A stretch of 64,000 nucleotides of DNA, taken from NCBI RefSeq assembly GCF_006874425.1, contig NZ_VIJZ01000004.1, positions 124,001 to 188,000 of the forward strand, written 5' to 3'. The DNA is from Paenibacillus ottowii (lineage in GTDB: Bacteria; Bacillota; Bacilli; Paenibacillales; Paenibacillaceae). The notes below the pieces were generated by a model. The model did not search any database, was not told the DNA's origin, and saw nothing but the letters and a program-made list of their open reading frames with translations. Positions 32,858 to 42,158 of the stretch are shown piece after piece. The translations under genes and the position numbers were made by a program. Numbering within the stretch: the first letter of the stretch is position 1; the number at the start of each line of letters is the position of its first letter.

Positions 32858-34840
32858 TTACTTCTTTGCTTGTGTCTCCCATTCGCGAATAAGATCGTAA
32901 GTGATGACCTGATCGGATATGTTCAATCGATTGAGAGCTTCAGTATAGCCCGGCCCGCAGGCGTTCACATCTGTAGGTTGCCCTGTACTCAGATTGTAGC
33001 AAGTCCCTTTGGAGAATGTACCATCCTCAGATGGAATGTAGTACACTCGACCGTCCGTGAAAGCACCCGTGCGGAGCACAACCATACGCGGCTTTCCACT
33101 AAACAGATCGTTCCCCATAAAATGATAGGGCTTCGTAGAGATGCCGAGCAGATGCATCACAGAAGGAGTCAAATCCAGCTGTCCTGCCGGTTCTGTATAC
33201 GTGCCTGCTTGGCTTCCGTCGGGAAGATGCACAAGTAATGGCACTTGATTCATGATTTTCTGCATGTCTAAATCGGTCAGTGGCTTGCCTAAAAACTTTT
33301 CATACAGTGCTTTGTCTTTAATGGAATTGTCATGATCCCCGTAGAACATCAGGATCGTATTATCCCACAGTCCGTCTTTCTTCATCTGATCTACCAATTC
33401 ACCCAAAGCCTCATCCACATAATGGACGGATTTCAGATAGTCTCCAAACATTGTACCTTCAAACTCGCCAACATCCAAATCTACAGCGTCAGGTGATAGG
33501 TTATATGGATGATGGCTCGAAATACCGACCATATAGGCGTAGAACGGCTGCTTCACTTCGGTTGTGAGATCGTTGAGCGTTTGTCTGAAAAAGGATTTGT
33601 CTCCCAGAGACCAGCCGAGGGGCTCATCTATTTTAAAATCTTTTTTACTATAGAACTTGTCATAGTTCATCGCCTTATACATCGTGTAACGGTTCCAGAA
33701 GCTGCTGTCGTACACGTGAAACGCATTAGGACTATAACCTGTATCCTTCAAAATGGAAGGCAGTGTGTCGAATTTATGGTCCGCATAACGGATAAATACC
33801 GAACCCGTAGGGAGCGGATGCAACGAAGCGTGGGTAGAGAAGTCCGCGTCCGAAGTACGTCCCTGCGCAGTTTGATGGAAATAATTATTAAAATACATGC
33901 TTTCCTTCATCAATTTATCAAAGTTAGGCGTTATTGCTTGACCGTTGATCTGTTTGCCGATAAAAAAGTTCATGAACGCTTCAGCTTGAATGACCATTAC
34001 ATTTTTGCCCTTATACTTGCCATAGAGGTCATTTTTCACCTGAAGTAACTTCTGGTGTTGATTGAACCATTCTTTATCCTTATCGGATTCCGCCTGAGCC
34101 AATGTAGGCTGGGGTCCTAGATGATCCTGGCTGTAGCGATAGATATCGTACCCATGAAATCCGATCAATCCAGTTACGTTGTACAAGGCCATCGACCACC
34201 AGTTGCCGACAAATATGCCTGTTGCCCAAGTAGAGGTATATATTTTGATCGGCCCAAAGGTCAAAACATAGCCAATCAGGAAAGCCAATGCCCCCTTGGA
34301 GAAGCGAAGCAGAAATCTTTTCGTGAGAGAGCTACGGGATTCTTCAAAATAATTATCACTCGTTGTAAACCGACGTCTCAAGGAAGCCACGAATATGACA
34401 TATGGGATGAATAAAATCCAGTCTGCAAAAAATAAAATATCCCACCAGTACATCAGAGATGCGATACTTCCACCCAGAGAATCAACTTGTCCAGCTTGAA
34501 GCAAAACGGGAATCGTAATGAAATCCTGGAAATACCGATAATAAACCATGTCGGAATAAATGAGCGCGGTGAGCAATATATCGAGCACCACAAGAGCAAT
34601 CAAACGTCCGCGACGTGGCAGCCACAAAGTCCAGAAGCTTACAAGCAATAAGGAACCAATAGCAATGACATAATCCAGCGGATTCATGTCAATATTTTGG
34701 GCATGCAGGTTATAATGAATCAGTACGAGCTTGCCAATCATGAGTACAAAAAACAAAGCTAATCCGAAATATTGAGACAGCAGTAGCCTGCTGAACATGT
34801 TACCAGTGCGTCTTGCACTGGTCGTGCGAATAACCAACAC
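32858..34840 (-). CDS. ltaS: Lipoteichoic acid synthase-family sulfatase-fold protein
   Basis: 660 residues: five membrane helices in the first ~220 residues (for example LALFFVLMIGKLVLIHYNL, DILLTALIYSDMVYY), then an extracellular sulfatase-fold domain. Seen: VMVIQAEAFMNF, the catalytic Thr region HQTAQGRTSDADF, the metal ligands FYGDHD and SHHPYN. It polymerises glycerol phosphate from phosphatidylglycerol onto the lipid anchor on the outer membrane face. The GTG or TTG at 34840/34837 lies after AGAGGGGG. It is transcribed alone. Three PhoP-like TT-A-A repeats lie in its promoter. Confidence 0.94.
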   Translation of the reverse strand: MLVIRTTSARRTGNMFSRLLLSQYFGLALFFVLMIGKLVLIHYNLHAQNIDMNPLDYVIAIGSLLLVSFWTLWLPRRGRLIALVVLDILLTALIYSDMVYYRYFQDFITIPVLLQAGQVDSLGGSIASLMYWWDILFFADWILFIPYVIFVASLRRRFTTSDNYFEESRSSLTKRFLLRFSKGALAFLIGYVLTFGPIKIYTSTWATGIFVGNWWSMALYNVTGLIGFHGYDIYRYSQDHLGPQPTLAQAESDKDKEWFNQHQKLLQVKNDLYGKYKGKNVMVIQAEAFMNFFIGKQINGQAITPNFDKLMKESMYFNNYFHQTAQGRTSDADFSTHASLHPLPTGSVFIRYADHKFDTLPSILKDTGYSPNAFHVYDSSFWNRYTMYKAMNYDKFYSKKDFKIDEPLGWSLGDKSFFRQTLNDLTTEVKQPFYAYMVGISSHHPYNLSPDAVDLDVGEFEGTMFGDYLKSVHYVDEALGELVDQMKKDGLWDNTILMFYGDHDNSIKDKALYEKFLGKPLTDLDMQKIMNQVPLLVHLPDGSQAGTYTEPAGQLDLTPSVMHLLGISTKPYHFMGNDLFSGKPRMVVLRTGAFTDGRVYYIPSEDGTFSKGTCYNLSTGQPTDVNACGPGYTEALNRLNISDQVITYDLIREWETQAKK

Positions 34841-34871
34841 TTTACCCCCTCTGGCAGAAATGTTCGGCTAG

Positions 34872-34899
34872 TATAAACTATACATTAACGTAATGTTAA
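34872..34899 (-). promoter_or_regulatory. PhoP-box-like triple repeat in the ltaS promoter
   Basis: On the minus strand, TTAACA, TTAATG and TTTATA are each separated by exactly 5 bases, an 11-bp period as in Bacillus PhoP boxes (TT-A/T-ACA with 4-6-bp gaps). The same stretch holds the palindrome ACATTA-ACG-TAATGT. It lies 30-60 bp before the ltaS start. Confidence 0.5.
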
Positions 34900-34976
34900 A
34901 ACCGAAATGCCTTTAATTATTATAGCGCTCATCCTGCGCATTTCAATGATTAAGTAAAGGAAATGCAGCACAAATC

Positions 34977-35013
34977 AGGCCAGGAAACGAACAAAGGGTT
35001 CGTTTCCTGGCCT
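34977..35013. terminator. Strong hairpin upstream of ltaS and downstream of rlmL
   Basis: AGGCCAGGAAACGAAC pairs perfectly with GTTCGTTTCCTGGCCT (16 bp, 5-base loop). No good T-run, so it may be a terminator of the rlmL-like gene acting with little T, or a structural element. Confidence 0.6.
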
Positions 35014-35028
35014 ATATAGCTCGATCAT

Positions 35029-36189
35029 TTAGGACTGCAGCGGCGAAGAATCTTTGCGGCGCGGAGGCAGGGGGCCCAGATACTGATAGTATTGGCATTC
35101 GATTCGGCCGTTAAACAGCTTGCGGCGTTTGTCGGCTTTACGGCCCCAATAATGCTCAAATTGCTTGGTGGAGCTAATAGCAAAGAAGGACCAAGTCTTC
35201 ATTTCGGCTGCCGTACGTGCGAGTGTACGAATCAGCTTTTCCACCTCAGCTTGCTCACTGAGTCTTTCTCCGTAAGGGGGATTAGTAATCATCACACCAT
35301 ACTGGCCCTCAAGTCTGACCTTGCTGGCAGGCAGTACCTTCAGTGAAATATCTTTAGCAAAGCCGGCTGCTTTTACAGCCGCTTCAGCAACTTGTATGGC
35401 ATTAGGATCGATATCGCTACCTGCAATCTCAAAAGGAATATCATCACGGGTCAGATCCATCGCCTCGTCGCGAGCCTGATTCCATAATTCTCTACCAATG
35501 ACAGGCCATTCTTCCGAGTTAAAGGTGCGTCTCAGACCTGGCGCAATGTTCCAGGCTTGCATAGCTGCTTCGACTAATAATGTACCGGAACCGCAGCATG
35601 GGTCATAGAAGGGGCGATCCGGGCTCCAGCGACTAAGCTGAATAAGAGCGGAAGCCATTGTTTCTTTGAGGGGCGCCTCTGTTACGAGCTTGCGATAGCC
35701 TCGTTTGTGCAGCCCTGGACCGGTTGTGTCCAGGGTTATCAGTGCACGGTCATTTAATAGAATGACCTCAATAACGTAGCGAGGACCATCTTCAGCAAAC
35801 CAGTCTGTATGGTAGGTTTCCTTGAGCTTTTCTACAATCGCTTTCTTGACGATTCCCTGACAGGCTGGTACGCTACTAAGCTGTGATTTGTGTGAACGTC
35901 CCTCTACGGGAAATTCACCATCTACAGGAATCCAATCCTGCCAAGGCAATGCTTTGGTACCCTCAAATAGCTCGTCGAAGGTAGTTGCAGCAAACTCGCC
36001 CATTTTAATAAGAACGCGGTCTGATGTGCGAAGCCACAGGTTGCATCGGCATATATCCTTATAATCTCCAGAAAAAACGACGCGGCCATTCTCGACGGTC
36101 AGATCCTTGTATCCTAGTTCTCTGAGTTCCCGGGCCACGACGGCTTCAAGTCCCATCGGCGCAGTTGCAATTAGTTGCAGTTGAGTCAT
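35029..36189 (-). CDS. THUMP-domain 23S rRNA guanine-N2 methyltransferase (YpsC/RlmL-like)
   Basis: 386 residues. An N-terminal THUMP/ferredoxin-like region (MGLEAVVARELRELGYKD, ENGRVVFSGD), then a Rossmann methyltransferase: FYDPCCGSGTLLVEAAMQAW binds S-adenosylmethionine, GSDIDPNAIQVAEAAV follows and NPPYGERL is the catalytic NPPY. It corresponds to YpsC and to the first half of E. coli RlmKL, which methylates G2445 of 23S rRNA. It lies alone on the minus strand with the hairpin at 34977 downstream. Confidence 0.92.
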   Translation of the reverse strand: MTQLQLIATAPMGLEAVVARELRELGYKDLTVENGRVVFSGDYKDICRCNLWLRTSDRVLIKMGEFAATTFDELFEGTKALPWQDWIPVDGEFPVEGRSHKSQLSSVPACQGIVKKAIVEKLKETYHTDWFAEDGPRYVIEVILLNDRALITLDTTGPGLHKRGYRKLVTEAPLKETMASALIQLSRWSPDRPFYDPCCGSGTLLVEAAMQAWNIAPGLRRTFNSEEWPVIGRELWNQARDEAMDLTRDDIPFEIAGSDIDPNAIQVAEAAVKAAGFAKDISLKVLPASKVRLEGQYGVMITNPPYGERLSEQAEVEKLIRTLARTAAEMKTWSFFAISSTKQFEHYWGRKADKRRKLFNGRIECQYYQYLGPLPPRRKDSSPLQS

Positions 36190-36345
36190 TAAACGTATTC
36201 ACTCCGTCTCATAATCATGTAAGCTTGGTTCAATCCTTATAGTATAGGTCATTGTACTCGAAGAGACAAATCGTTAAGGTAAATAATTTACGAAGGACAT
36301 CGCGTCCGACCTGCGTTATGATAGAAGAAGAAGGAGAGATGAAAC

Positions 36346-36990
36346 GTGGAAATTACACCCAATATGACGCCTGAACAATATGTAGACCAGCTGGTACAAG
36401 AGGATGAGGCGTTGCGCGGCATTAGGGAGGCTATTGTTGAAAAAGGTATGCCTGAAGTCTCGGTTGCCCATCCCTATGGGAAGCTATTGACCTTTCTAAT
36501 CGAAGTTTCTGGGGCACAGCAGGTACTGGAGATCGGAGCATTGGGCGGATACAGTGGAGTATGTCTGGCCCGTGGGCTGGGAGAGAAGGGGCGCATTGTG
36601 TCCCTGGAGCTAAAAGAGGCCTACGCAGCGCTGGCACATCAACATATGACAAACAACGGCTACGGTGATTGTGTCGAGTATCGTATCGGACACGCAGCAG
36701 ACAGCCTGAAGAAACTTCAGGAAGAGGGAAGAACTTTTGATTTTTTCTTCATTGATGCGGATAAGGAAAATTACCCGGTGTATCTGGAATATGCGATCGC
36801 ACTGGCCAATCCAGGTGCTATTATTGCTGGAGATAATTGTTTTCTGCGGGGACGGACACTAAACATAGACAAGAATGGACCTGCCGTACAGGCTGTGAGA
36901 CGTTTTAACGAAACGATAGCAACGGACCCGCGGTTGGTCAGCACGCTTTTGCCAGCTTATGATGGTTTGGCGTTGGCGCGAGTAAAGTGA
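36346..36990 (+). CDS. SAM-dependent O-methyltransferase (family 3)
   Basis: 214 residues. The CCoAOMT/COMT-type fold is clear: LEIGALGGYSGVCLARGL (SAM loop), GRIVSLELKEAYAALA, FDFFFIDADKENYPVYLEYAI with the metal-binding Asp, and GAIIAGDNCFLRG. It methylates a catechol-like or tRNA-linked hydroxyl substrate, which cannot be named. GAAGGAGAG precedes the GTG. Terminator at 37018. Confidence 0.9.
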   Translation: MEITPNMTPEQYVDQLVQEDEALRGIREAIVEKGMPEVSVAHPYGKLLTFLIEVSGAQQVLEIGALGGYSGVCLARGLGEKGRIVSLELKEAYAALAHQHMTNNGYGDCVEYRIGHAADSLKKLQEEGRTFDFFFIDADKENYPVYLEYAIALANPGAIIAGDNCFLRGRTLNIDKNGPAVQAVRRFNETIATDPRLVSTLLPAYDGLALARVK

Positions 36991-37017
36991 CGAGAGTCTC
37001 TAAAGTGTATCTATACC

Positions 37018-37062
37018 AAAAGAACCTCCTTATCCACAGTAGCGTGGAGCGGAGGTTCTTGT
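37018..37062. terminator. Terminator between the O-methyltransferase and MFS genes
   Basis: AAAGAACCTCC pairs with GGAGGTTCTT, preceded by A and followed by TGTCT. It lies between the convergent genes; T-run is poor on the plus strand. Confidence 0.65.
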
Positions 37063-37095
37063 CTGTTAAGGCGGCTATCCTACCCAAAGGTTGTC

Positions 37096-38316
37096 TTACC
37101 TGAAATGAGGCGTAGCCTTACGATCGTAAAGCTTCATACGTACCCAGATTATGTTGACGATCAGCAGAACACCAGACATGATGAACAGTCCTTCGATGCC
37201 GATAAATCCGGAAAGCACTCCGCCAATGACCGCACCCAGCATATTTCCGAGCGCCAGCGAACTCGTATTGAATCCGAAAGAGCGGCTTTCCATTCCTTCC
37301 GGTGTATACGTGCGAATCAGCGCATTTACGCTGGGTAGCAAACCGCCCATAAATACACCCATAAAAAAACGAATAATGACAAGCTGCCATACTTCATTGA
37401 CAAAAGCCTGCGGAATGAGCATAACCGCCGTTCCGAGCAGTGAGATGGTCAAAATTTTGTGTGCCCCTATTTTGTCACTTAATCGTCCGAGAAGTGGTGC
37501 GGCTACCATATTGGATACGCCTGTAATAGCGGTAACGAACCCTGCAACCAGTGCGATTCCTTCTGCGGAGCCATATAGCTTTTGCACGTACAAAGGTAGC
37601 AAAGAAACTGTACTGATCATGGCAAATTGGAGTAAGAACGTCACGGTGAACAAAGCCGGAAGCTGAGGCGTATGGCTTAGCTCCTTTAATCCGGCAAGAA
37701 CCGAAATTTGTGGAGTCCGTGCGGCTTCCGCTTTGCTGAAATTCTCCTTAACCAAAAACATTGCCATGAGAGAGGCTAGAAAAATAAGAGATCCTGTAAT
37801 GTAAAAGATCGGTCTGAATCCGACCCAGTCAGCCAAAAATCCGCCTAGCAGTGGGCCGAGAATTGTGCCAGCCATTTGACCGGATTGCATAATCCCCATA
37901 GCAAATCCGGTTCGCTCTTTGGGAGTGGTGCCCGAAACTAGGGAAATAGATGCCGGATTGAAACCCGATATTGTACCGTTTAGCAGGCGAAGCGCCAGCA
38001 ATTGCCATGGATGGGTGACCAAACCCATACACCCGACGACCAGAGCCATGCCGAAGCCTGAGCGAAGCAGCATGACTTTGCGTCCATATCGGTCGGCCAG
38101 CTTGCCCCATAATGGCTGGAATATAAACGAGGTCAAAAAGTTAGCAGCAAAAATAACTCCTGCCCACAGACCTATATCGTGCTCGCCCTTCACATGGAGG
38201 TCCTGAGCCAGATACAGAGCAAGGAACGGAGTAATCATTGTAATACCCGCATTGACCAGAAACTGACCAAACCAAAGCACAATGAGATTGATTTTCCACG
38301 TCTCCCACGTTTTCAA
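37096..38316 (-). CDS. MFS drug/metabolite transporter
   Basis: 406 residues with about 12 hydrophobic helices. The loop 2-3 motif is GKLADRYGRKVMLLRSG and the antiporter motif region shows GQMAGTILGPLLGG in helix 5, both signs of DHA1-type multidrug exporters. It probably exports small compounds in exchange for protons. Substrate unknown. Monocistronic; the divergent gap to hemE is 232 bp. Confidence 0.9.
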   Translation of the reverse strand: MKTWETWKINLIVLWFGQFLVNAGITMITPFLALYLAQDLHVKGEHDIGLWAGVIFAANFLTSFIFQPLWGKLADRYGRKVMLLRSGFGMALVVGCMGLVTHPWQLLALRLLNGTISGFNPASISLVSGTTPKERTGFAMGIMQSGQMAGTILGPLLGGFLADWVGFRPIFYITGSLIFLASLMAMFLVKENFSKAEAARTPQISVLAGLKELSHTPQLPALFTVTFLLQFAMISTVSLLPLYVQKLYGSAEGIALVAGFVTAITGVSNMVAAPLLGRLSDKIGAHKILTISLLGTAVMLIPQAFVNEVWQLVIIRFFMGVFMGGLLPSVNALIRTYTPEGMESRSFGFNTSSLALGNMLGAVIGGVLSGFIGIEGLFIMSGVLLIVNIIWVRMKLYDRKATPHFR

Positions 38317-38491
38317 TGTGCTTTCACTTCCTTTCTGCCATTCTCATCCTGTTGTAAAGGTACTTATTAATGTATAACTTTCCCGGAGCTTTAAAAAAGC
38401 CATTTCTCTAGTATAGCACACTTCATCGAAACTTTATCCAAATGTCATGGGTTTGTCATGGTTTGTTTGAGAGCGGCGGTTGTTACGACTC

Positions 38492-38519
38492 TTGAAAAAG
38501 GGCATAATTAAAATATAGT
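38492..38519 (+). promoter_or_regulatory. Promoter of the haem operon
   Basis: TTGAAA at 38492-38497, 16-bp spacer, TATAGT at 38514-38519, 29 bp before the hemE start. Confidence 0.55.
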
Positions 38520-38548
38520 ATTTATGATTCGAACTGGAGGCTGAAGTC

Positions 38549-39595
38549 ATGACCTACAATGATACTTTTATCCGCGCTTGCCGCAAGCAGGCTGTGGATC
38601 ATATTCCCGTATGGTACATGCGGCAGGCCGGAAGGTATGACCCTGAGTATCGCAAAATTAAAGAAAAATACACGCTGCTTGAAATATGTCGTCAGCCCGA
38701 GTTGGCCGCAGAAGTGACGTTGATGCCCGTGCGCAAGCTGGGGGTAGACGCTGCAATTTTATATTCCGATATTATGAATCCGGTAGCCTCGCTAGGGGTT
38801 GATTTTGATATTGTCAAAAATATTGGCCCGGTTATTGATAATCCGATCCGTTCAGCGGCAGACGTAGACAACTTGCGTCCGATTGATGTGGAACGTGATT
38901 TGGGTCATATTTTAGAAACGATCCGTATTTTAGACCGTGAGCTGAACGTACCATTGATCACATTTGCTGGAGCGCCTTTTACTATTGCCAGCTATTTAAT
39001 AGAAGGAAGACCCTCCAAGGGATATATTCGTACCAAAGCGATGATGTATGGAGAGCCTGAACTGTGGCATCGTCTGATGGGTAAATTGGGAGATATGGTT
39101 ATTACATATGTACGGGCCCATATCGCTAACGGTGGTAAAGCTTTTCAATTGTTTGATAGCTGGGTAGGTGCACTTTCGCCTTATGATTTTCAAACTTTTG
39201 TATTGCCGACTATTGTGCGTATTTTCCATGAGTTATCTGATCTGAATGTGCCTAAAATTTATTTTCCGGGTGTAAGCTCCGGTGAATTGCTTCCGCATTT
39301 GAGCGGGGTAAAAGCCGATGTGATTGGACTGGACTGGCGGGTAAGTATTCCTGAAGGCCGTCGTCGCCTGGGGAACCGTTTTGGTGTGCAGGGGAACCTG
39401 GACCCGTATGTGCTTACTGCCCCGATGGATGTGATCAAGCAGTATGCAAAAACGATCGTAGATGAAGGCATTCTGGAGCCTGGCTACATTTTTAATCTCG
39501 GTCACGGTTTATTTCCGGAAGCCTCGCTAGATAAGCTAAGAGAGCTTACCCATTATGTACACGAGTATTCTCGTTCTGTTTTGTCAAAAAATTAA
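38549..39595 (+). CDS. hemE: Uroporphyrinogen decarboxylase
   Basis: 348 residues. The amino-terminal signature PVWYMRQAGRYDPEY and the LISFAGAPFT-type segment (LITFAGAPFTIASYL) with the tetrapyrrole-binding Asp in SDIMNP are family landmarks, as is LFDSWVGALSP. It removes four carboxyls from uroporphyrinogen III to give coproporphyrinogen III. It is the first gene of hemE-hemH-hemY, the order of the coproporphyrin-dependent pathway in Gram-positives. AACTGGAGGCTGAAGTC precedes the ATG. Confidence 0.96.
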   Translation: MTYNDTFIRACRKQAVDHIPVWYMRQAGRYDPEYRKIKEKYTLLEICRQPELAAEVTLMPVRKLGVDAAILYSDIMNPVASLGVDFDIVKNIGPVIDNPIRSAADVDNLRPIDVERDLGHILETIRILDRELNVPLITFAGAPFTIASYLIEGRPSKGYIRTKAMMYGEPELWHRLMGKLGDMVITYVRAHIANGGKAFQLFDSWVGALSPYDFQTFVLPTIVRIFHELSDLNVPKIYFPGVSSGELLPHLSGVKADVIGLDWRVSIPEGRRRLGNRFGVQGNLDPYVLTAPMDVIKQYAKTIVDEGILEPGYIFNLGHGLFPEASLDKLRELTHYVHEYSRSVLSKN

Positions 39596-39626
39596 TACAA
39601 CTAGAAAAGATAAGAGGGATCTGCTA

Positions 39627-40568
39627 ATGAAAACCAAAGTGGGTGTACTGGTCATGTCCTACGGGACGCCGGAGAGTCTGGATCAGGTTGAAGCGTATTA
39701 TACACATATTCGCCGTGGTCATGCTCCCTCACCGGAGCAGTTAAAGGAACTAAAAGATCGCTACGAAGCCATTGTGGGCGGCGTGTTTCCATTGCGTCAA
39801 AATACAGATCGACAGGTTCACAACCTGCAGGAAACCTTGAATCGGGAAAATCGCAACCCGGACATAGAATTTGTCTGTTATCAGGGGCTCAAACACGCCA
39901 AGCCGTTTATTGAGGACGGTGTCGCAGCAATGGTACAAGACGGCATTCGTACGGCAGTGGGTGTTGTGCTGGCTCCGCATTATTCCGTTATGAGTGTAGG
40001 TACTTATATCAAGCGTGCGCAGGCTAAGGCACAGGAATTGGGTCTGGCGATATCATTTGTGGAGAGCTATCATCTCCATCCAAAGCTGATCAAGACGCTG
40101 ACTGAGCGTGTAAACGCAAAACTGGCGCTTTTCGAAGAAGCTGGAGCCAAGCGGGACGAGGTTCGTGTTCTGTTCAGCGCGCACAGCTTGCCTGAGCGGA
40201 TTTTGGCTATGGGCGATCCTTATGTGGAGCAATTAATGGCTACTTCGCAGGCTGTTGCGGATAAGGCGGGAATTACCAACTGGCAGTTTACGTGGCAAAG
40301 TGCCGGTCGCACAGCAGAGCCATGGCTGGGACCAGATATTTTGGATACCATGCATAGTCTTAAGGAAGAGCAAGTGGAGTATGTGCTGGCTGCGCCAGTC
40401 GGCTTTGTTTCTGATCACTTAGAGGTGTTATACGATCTGGATATTGAAGCACAGGCTTTGGCGAACGAATTGGATATGCGTTTTCAGCGTATTGATTCAC
40501 TTAACAGTGACCCACTTTATATGGAGACGCTTAGTGATGTCATCATAGACCAATTGAAAAAGGGATGA
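39627..40568 (+). CDS. hemH: Coproporphyrin III ferrochelatase (HemH/CpfC)
   Basis: About 313 residues from the ATG at 39627; an earlier in-frame ATG at 39555 lies inside hemE and is unlikely. Seen: KVGVLVMSYGTPESL at the start, the metal-site HSLPERI block (FSAHSLPERI), and GFVSDHLEVLYDLDIEA near the end with the family Glu. It inserts ferrous iron into coproporphyrin III. Spacing to hemE is 31 bp and to hemY 7 bp, so it is one operon. Confidence 0.95.
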   Translation: MKTKVGVLVMSYGTPESLDQVEAYYTHIRRGHAPSPEQLKELKDRYEAIVGGVFPLRQNTDRQVHNLQETLNRENRNPDIEFVCYQGLKHAKPFIEDGVAAMVQDGIRTAVGVVLAPHYSVMSVGTYIKRAQAKAQELGLAISFVESYHLHPKLIKTLTERVNAKLALFEEAGAKRDEVRVLFSAHSLPERILAMGDPYVEQLMATSQAVADKAGITNWQFTWQSAGRTAEPWLGPDILDTMHSLKEEQVEYVLAAPVGFVSDHLEVLYDLDIEAQALANELDMRFQRIDSLNSDPLYMETLSDVIIDQLKKG

Positions 40569-40575
40569 GGACATA

Positions 40576-42021
40576 ATGGAGCAAAAAGTACGAAATATTG
40601 TAATTGTAGGCGGAGGCCTGACCGGGCTTAGCACTGCTTTTTATGCACGGAAAATGTATAAAGAAGCCGGCTATACACCTCGAATTACGCTGGTGGAGAA
40701 AGCCCCTGTACTGGGCGGCAAAATTGAAACATTGCACAAAGATGGCTTTGTCATTGAAAAGGGGCCAGATTCTTTTCTGGCCCGTAAAACGGCCATGATT
40801 GACCTGGCCAAAGAGCTGGAGCTGGATCATGAACTGGTAAGCACAAACCCTGAGGCTAAAAAGACATATATTTTGCATGAAGGTCAGCTTCATCCGATGC
40901 CTCCTGGGCTGGTGCTGGGCATTCCAACAGAGCTGAAACCATTTTTACGTAGTGGTTTAATCTCTTTAGGTGGAAAAATGCGGGCTATGATGGATTTTGT
41001 TATTCCGCCTCGACGTGAACCTGGAGATGAGGCGCTGGGTGATTTTATTGAACGCCGACTGGGCAAAGAAGTGCTGGAAAATGTAACTGAGCCACTGCTG
41101 GCGGGAATCTATGCTGCCAACATGAAGACGCTAAGTTTGCAGGCTACTTTTCCACAGTTTGCTGAGGTGGAGCAGCAATACGGAAGCCTCATTCACGGGA
41201 TGAGGACAGGGCGGAAGCCAACTGAAACGCATACAGGTACGAAGAAAAGCGCCTTTTTGACTTTCCGTCAAGGCTTGCAAAGTTTGGTGCATGCATTGCT
41301 GAATGACTTGTATGACTGTGATTTACGCACCGGAATTGCTGTTACACAATTCACAAAGACGGCGGGACGTGAAGAAAGTCCCTATCGTGTGATGTTGGAC
41401 AACGGGGAGACGCTGGAGGCAGACGATATTTTTATAACGACTCCTAACTTCGCTGCTGCCCCGCTATTGCGAGAGCATATAAATGTGGCTGCACTGGAAG
41501 CTGTAAAATATGTATCCGTAGCGAACGTAGTCATGGCCTTTGATAAAACAGATATTGAGAACGTTTTTGATGGCTCCGGTTTTCTGGTTCCTCGCAAGGA
41601 AGGTCGCAGCGTGACCGCATGTACGTGGACGTCCGCCAAGTGGCTACATACCAGCCCGGACGATAAGGTACTGTTGCGTTGTTATGTAGGGCGTGCAGGA
41701 GCTGAGGAAACAGTAGAATTACCGGATAATGAGCTGATTGCGGTGGTACGTAAGGATTTGAAAGAGATGATGGGAGTTACAGCAACTCCGCTGTTCACGG
41801 AGATTACCCGTCTTCGTAACTCCATGCCGCAATATCCGGTGGGGCACCCTCAGGCTATAGCTGATCTGCGGGAAGAGCTACGCAGTGCGATGCCAGGGGT
41901 GTACGTTTTAGGCGCTGGCTATGATGCGATCGGTTTGCCGGACTGCATTCGTCAGGCCAAGGAATGGGCCTCCAATGCTGTTCAAGCGGCACAGCAGGAA
42001 GCCGTCAAGGTACAGGTGTAA
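40576..42021 (+). CDS. hemY: Coproporphyrinogen III oxidase (HemY/CgoX)
   Basis: 481 residues. FAD-binding VIVGGGLTGLSTAFYAR at the start, the amine-oxidase-like VEKAPVLGGKIETL, and the C-terminal PDCIRQAKEWASNAV are the family pattern. In Gram-positives this enzyme oxidises coproporphyrinogen III to coproporphyrin III ahead of HemH. Together with the two genes before it, and presumably a HemQ elsewhere, it completes haem synthesis. Terminator at 42034. Confidence 0.95.
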   Translation: MEQKVRNIVIVGGGLTGLSTAFYARKMYKEAGYTPRITLVEKAPVLGGKIETLHKDGFVIEKGPDSFLARKTAMIDLAKELELDHELVSTNPEAKKTYILHEGQLHPMPPGLVLGIPTELKPFLRSGLISLGGKMRAMMDFVIPPRREPGDEALGDFIERRLGKEVLENVTEPLLAGIYAANMKTLSLQATFPQFAEVEQQYGSLIHGMRTGRKPTETHTGTKKSAFLTFRQGLQSLVHALLNDLYDCDLRTGIAVTQFTKTAGREESPYRVMLDNGETLEADDIFITTPNFAAAPLLREHINVAALEAVKYVSVANVVMAFDKTDIENVFDGSGFLVPRKEGRSVTACTWTSAKWLHTSPDDKVLLRCYVGRAGAEETVELPDNELIAVVRKDLKEMMGVTATPLFTEITRLRNSMPQYPVGHPQAIADLREELRSAMPGVYVLGAGYDAIGLPDCIRQAKEWASNAVQAAQQEAVKVQV

Positions 42022-42033
42022 ATCTTAAGTGAT

Positions 42034-42067
42034 GAACCCTTCGCGATTCAGGCGAGGGGTTCTATTT
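42034..42067 (+). terminator. Terminator after the haem operon
   Basis: GAACCCTTCGC pairs with GCGAGGGGTTC, followed by TATTT. Confidence 0.75.
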
Positions 42068-42158
42068 AGATTGAAATCTGATATATAATGGAGAAGGTGT
42101 AAAATTCGCCAGCTAATAAGGAATGCATGCATATGGAAAAGCATAGAAGGAGTGAAGA

